Of a stretch of DNA of 17,965 nt, positions 15,543 through 17,965 are shown one piece after another. How positions within the stretch are numbered: position 1 is the first letter of the stretch; every line of letters starts with the position of its first letter. A program made the position numbers and the translations under genes. Location: contig LUYY01000050.1 of the NCBI GenBank assembly GCA_001603415.1, positions 1 to 17,965 of the forward strand. Direction: 5' to 3'. Under the pieces are notes generated by a model that saw only the letters and a program-made list of their open reading frames with translations, had not been told where the DNA came from and searched no databases. Source of the DNA: Bacteroidales bacterium Bact_07. GTDB lineage: Bacteria > Bacteroidota > Bacteroidia > Bacteroidales > Tenuifilaceae.

Positions 15543-16735
15543 TAAACACGTTTCATACGTGCCATGTAAAAACCGTCAAATCCTGTTTGTGAGGGCAATA
15601 AGGTTTTTTCTTCTTCCAGTTCAAAACGCCCGTTCATCTGCTCAAGGAACCACTTGACCTGTTCTTGGTTTTCGGAAGGTAAGATGCTACAGGTGGCATA
15701 AACCATGTAGCCCCCTACTTTTAGTATGGTATAATACTTTTCCAGTATTTGTCGTTGCGTTTTTTTGAGTTCCTCGATATTTTCCAGCGACAACCTCCAC
15801 TTGGCATCGGGATTACGCTTAAGTACTCCTAAGCCGGAACAAGGTGCATCAATTAGCAACCTATCGGCGCTTTCCTGAAGCCGTTTAATTGTTTTTGACG
15901 ATTCGATGGCTTTGGTTTCAACATTTGTTGCTCCAGCTTTTCGAGCCCTACGCTTAAGCTCCTCGAGTTTCCACGGTGCGGTGTCAAGGGCAATAATTTT
16001 CCCCTGATTATTCATGAGGCTAGCCAGGTGCAGCGTTTTGCCACCATTTCCGGCGCATGCATCAATTACTCGCATGCCAGGCTCTACTTTTAAAAATGGA
16101 ACAACCTGCTGCGATGAAAAATCCTGCTGCTCAAACATACCAAGTTTAAACGCATCGGATTTGAATATGTTGGCCGATTCGGTTAGAAGTATTGCATCGG
16201 AATTTGGTATTTTCTTAATTTTATAACCCTCACGTTTTAGGGAATTGGATAGTTCTTGAACGTTCGTTTTTAAAAGGTTTGTCCTAAGAACTATAGGGGC
16301 TTTTTGGTTTAAGCTATGTATTTCCAAATCCCATTTATCGCCTAACTCTTTAAAACCTAACTCATCGAGCCAATCGGGTATCGATTCTTTGACCGCCCTG
16401 TTGCCCGATAATTGGCTTAATTTATCCTGGATTTTTTTTCTGAAATGCTTTGGAATTTTTAGTTCCTCGGGCAAACCAAATGGGGTAAGGGTAATGTATA
16501 AAGCCAAAATGCTATGCGCATGCGAACTAAATTTTGGAAATTCCCTATCGTGAAGCGTATTGAGCAATCGCCACCAACGTGTTGTTTCCTCCAGTAACAC
16601 AGCAAACTGATACTTTTCTATTGGTTCCCACGATTTGTTTTGGGCAATCCAGTACGATGTCACTTGGTCTAAATTTCTATTTTGATATATTACCTCAGCT
16701 AATGCTCGTCCGGCAGTTTCAAATACACTTCCCAT
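15539..16735 (-). CDS. RsmB/NOP2-family RNA m5C methyltransferase
   Basis: The 398-residue protein is an RNA cytosine-5 methyltransferase of the NOL1/NOP2/Sun family. The SAM-binding motif is DACAGNGGKT (225-234). The two catalytic-site cysteines are Cys299 in DAPCSGLG and Cys349 in YATCSILPSENQ. The N-terminal 130 residues are helical and could be an NusB-like or PUA-like substrate-recognition part, but neither is clear. The likely substrate is 16S rRNA (RsmB or RsmF type) or tRNA; sequence alone does not decide, so no symbol is given. It is convergent with miaB and overlaps it by four bases. Its ATG lies 12 bases beyond the terminator hairpin of the AT-hook gene, leaving little room for a promoter. 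Confidence 0.9.
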   Translation of the reverse strand: MGSVFETAGRALAEVIYQNRNLDQVTSYWIAQNKSWEPIEKYQFAVLLEETTRWWRLLNTLHDREFPKFSSHAHSILALYITLTPFGLPEELKIPKHFRKKIQDKLSQLSGNRAVKESIPDWLDELGFKELGDKWDLEIHSLNQKAPIVLRTNLLKTNVQELSNSLKREGYKIKKIPNSDAILLTESANIFKSDAFKLGMFEQQDFSSQQVVPFLKVEPGMRVIDACAGNGGKTLHLASLMNNQGKIIALDTAPWKLEELKRRARKAGATNVETKAIESSKTIKRLQESADRLLIDAPCSGLGVLKRNPDAKWRLSLENIEELKKTQRQILEKYYTILKVGGYMVYATCSILPSENQEQVKWFLEQMNGRFELEEEKTLLPSQTGFDGFYMARMKRVY

Positions 16736-16747
16736 GATACAAAAATT

Positions 16748-16770
16748 AAAGGCCGCAATTTACGGCCTTT
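16748..16770 (-). terminator. Terminator of the AT-hook protein gene
   Basis: A perfect 8-bp stem (AAAGGCCG with CGGCCTTT, 16748-16755 and 16763-16770) with a 7-base loop is followed on the minus strand by TTTAATTTTT. It lies 20 bases after the AT-hook gene stop. A T-run also follows on the plus strand, so it is potentially bidirectional. Confidence 0.8.
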
Positions 16771-16790
16771 TTATTATTCACTATCGTTTT

Positions 16791-17519
16791 TTAGAATTTA
16801 TTTTGATACTCATCTTTAAGGCTGCCATCTTCATTGAACCAATCAGCTAAGCCATAGTATGCTATTTTATCGCCTGGGCGCGAGTACTTAACAACCCTTT
16901 TATCGTATTTTGTAAGTTTAGTGAGGTTGGTTGCCACGGCCATTCGTGTTCTGTCCTTTTCAACTTCAGGTAACTGTAATCTTTCAAGGGCAGCCTGAGT
17001 AAGGTCTTTAGCTTGGAGTAATTTATCGCTCGATTTGAAAATGTCAATTATTAAATTATTCCATTTGATTTTTTCACCTCCAATGTTTTGCTTTAAGCTC
17101 TTGCGGAGCGACTTTGGCTTTCTGCCTCTTTTCTTAGGAGCAGCGGGTTTAACTTTTTTCTTGGCTGTTTTTTTTCGGGGCTTTTTAGCAACTTGTTTTG
17201 CCGGTTCGGGTTTTTCTTTTGGCTTTCTACCTCTTTTTTTAGGTTCTTTTGCCTCGGGCGCTTTAGCATCCTCTGCAGTAACCTTTTTAGGACGACCCCT
17301 TTTTTTTGGCACAGTTGATTCTATAGGTTTTGCAACTTTTGGTTTACGCCCTCTTTTTTTAGGTGTTGGTACTTCGGTCTCATCGCCTAAATCGCCTTTT
17401 TCAATTTTCTTTAAAATTGATTTTAGGCTATCAATCCTGCGTTGTGCTCTGTCAATTTCTGATTGGTAAAGATCTTTTAGATCTTCAATTTCTTCTTTGG
17501 ATAGGGTAATTTTCTTCAT
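16791..17519 (-). CDS. AT-hook DNA-binding protein with C-terminal domain
   Basis: The 242-residue, strongly basic protein has three parts. Residues 5-41 are a predicted coiled coil (heptad-like, ending IDSLKSILKKIEKG). Residues 51-140 are a disordered Lys/Pro/Ala-rich linker with four AT-hooks: KKRGRKPK at 54-61, KKRGRPKK at 72-79, KKRGRKPK at 94-101 and 129-136. A degenerate basic patch lies at 112-122. Residues about 150-230 form a globular domain with helical segments and a final beta-like stretch (KRVVKYSRPGDKIAYYGLADW), perhaps a winged helix; this is inference. AT-hooks bind the minor groove of AT-rich DNA, so a nucleoid or architectural role is likely. Four hooks recall HMGA and the HMGA-like part of Myxococcus CarD, but the CarD N-terminal domain is absent. 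It has its own promoter and terminator. Confidence 0.82.
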   Translation of the reverse strand: MKKITLSKEEIEDLKDLYQSEIDRAQRRIDSLKSILKKIEKGDLGDETEVPTPKKRGRKPKVAKPIESTVPKKRGRPKKVTAEDAKAPEAKEPKKRGRKPKEKPEPAKQVAKKPRKKTAKKKVKPAAPKKRGRKPKSLRKSLKQNIGGEKIKWNNLIIDIFKSSDKLLQAKDLTQAALERLQLPEVEKDRTRMAVATNLTKLTKYDKRVVKYSRPGDKIAYYGLADWFNEDGSLKDEYQNKF

Positions 17520-17623
17520 GGTTGGTTAGTTTAGTGTTGTTAACTCGTAGTATTTGAATTATTTTGAAATGCAATTTAATGACATTTTATTTTAAAAAGC
17601 AAATATTTTTTTTAAATAATATT

Positions 17624-17654
17624 CAAATTTAAACAAATAATTTATATTTCCAAA
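17624..17654 (-). promoter_or_regulatory. Bacteroidota-type promoter of AT-hook gene
   Basis: On the minus strand, TTTG (17654-17651), a 19-base spacer and TAAATTTG (17631-17624) match the consensus exactly. The leader to the ATG at 17519 would be about 95-100 bases and AT-rich, much longer than the other leaders in this window, leaving room for regulation. Confidence 0.6.
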
Positions 17655-17804
17655 TTGTAAATGACATATAATCAATGCGATAATAATAGTTATAAATGAT
17701 TATTAATTCTATTCGATTTAGTTAAATATTGATAATAACATTAATTGTAATTCTTGTTAAGTATTATAGCTTACTTGATTCAATGAGTTTATTAACCAAT
17801 ATTA

Positions 17805-17845
17805 GTCAATAGAAAAAAACAGTTAAACAACTTATTTCTATTGAC
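17805..17845. repeat. 11-bp perfect inverted repeat
   Basis: GTCAATAGAAA (17805-17815) and TTTCTATTGAC (17835-17845) are exact inverted copies separated by 19 bases. There is no T-tract after either arm. It could be a paired binding site for a dimeric regulator or a hairpin in a transcript from a gene beyond the window. Confidence 0.55.
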
Positions 17846-17913
17846 AGATTTCCTATAAAATGTATCTTCATCCCTATTTCGGTTTGAGGTACTCTAATTC
17901 ATCCCATTCTACC

Positions 17914-17965
17914 ATTCCGAATCATTCCGAATCATTCCGAATCATTCCGATTTATTCCGAATCAT
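17914..17965. repeat. 10-bp tandem repeat array, cut by window edge
   Basis: The unit ATTCCGAATC starts at 17914, 17924, 17934, 17944 and 17954, with a sixth beginning at 17964. The 17944 copy is a variant ending in TTT. Within each unit ATTC and GAAT form a small inverted repeat around a central C. Degenerate copies (CATTCTAC) may precede it. The array continues past the edge, so its length is unknown. Confidence 0.85.

Larger units (their letters stand above)
17520..17965. other. AT-rich non-coding region
   Basis: These 446 bases contain no credible open reading frame on either strand. The stretch from about 17560 to 17860 is extremely AT-rich with many A and T runs. It contains the promoter of the AT-hook gene, an 11-bp inverted repeat and the start of a 10-bp tandem repeat array. 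No tRNA or other structured RNA is recognisable. Confidence 0.75.

Noticed and set aside
16740..16748. Promoter TAATTTTTG for the m5C methyltransferase gene
   Set aside because: It has one base too many between TA and TTTG for the consensus and no -33 box at a fitting distance, and it overlaps the terminator tail, so I do not list it.
17035..17469. 144-residue plus-strand frame with Phe/Leu/Gly-rich, membrane-like product
   Set aside because: It is the complement of the Lys/Arg/Pro-rich AT-hook region. Antisense of lysine codons gives Phe and Leu, which mimics a membrane protein.
17560..17965. Replication origin (AT-rich stretch plus short tandem repeats)
   Set aside because: No DnaA boxes (TTATNCACA type) are visible and neither dnaA nor a plasmid replication gene is in the window. 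The AT-rich stretch is explained as well by promoter DNA.
17914..17965. CRISPR array
   Set aside because: The units are directly adjacent 10-mers with no spacers, far shorter than CRISPR repeats, and there are no cas genes nearby.

Overview
The window looks like a chromosomal segment of a Bacteroidota bacterium, probably Bacteroidales-like, though the order is not certain. Three things point there: DUF5723-type and PD40/OmpA-type envelope proteins, a GlsA/GlsB-type aminolipid acyltransferase pair, and several promoters of the Bacteroidota form TTTG-N19/20-TAnnTTTG. Most starts lack a convincing Shine-Dalgarno sequence, which also fits. I see no rRNA, tRNA, insertion sequence, phage gene or CRISPR array. 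Thirteen protein genes are supported.

Left part (1-5777): after a terminator from an upstream gene, a same-strand cluster encodes a large lipoprotein, a predicted outer-membrane beta-barrel (DUF5723-like) and a secreted PD40/OmpA-like protein with four tandem beta-rich repeats. It closes with a strong terminator. This uncharacterised envelope module is the best candidate for an undescribed system here, but its role is inference.

Middle (5781-8262): marC-family membrane protein, then a tightly coupled pair of acyltransferases (PlsC-like and GNAT-like) that matches the two-enzyme route to N-acyl/O-acyl amino-acid lipids. Convergent to these is a 632-residue PurF-like glutamine amidotransferase/phosphoribosyltransferase (8330-10228, minus). 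Upstream of it lies the operon SPOR-domain protein, transketolase N-terminal subunit, transketolase C-terminal subunit (12548-10282, minus). The terminator of that operon overlaps the purF-like promoter.

Right part (12587-17965): a LEA14-like lipoprotein and yebC on the minus strand, miaB diverging from yebC, an RsmB/NOP2-family RNA m5C methyltransferase convergent with miaB (stop codons overlap), and an AT-hook protein. YebC, MiaB and the methyltransferase are all translation-related. The final 446 bases are very AT-rich and non-coding. They hold the AT-hook gene's promoter, an 11-bp inverted repeat and, at the very edge, a 10-bp tandem repeat array that runs out of the window.
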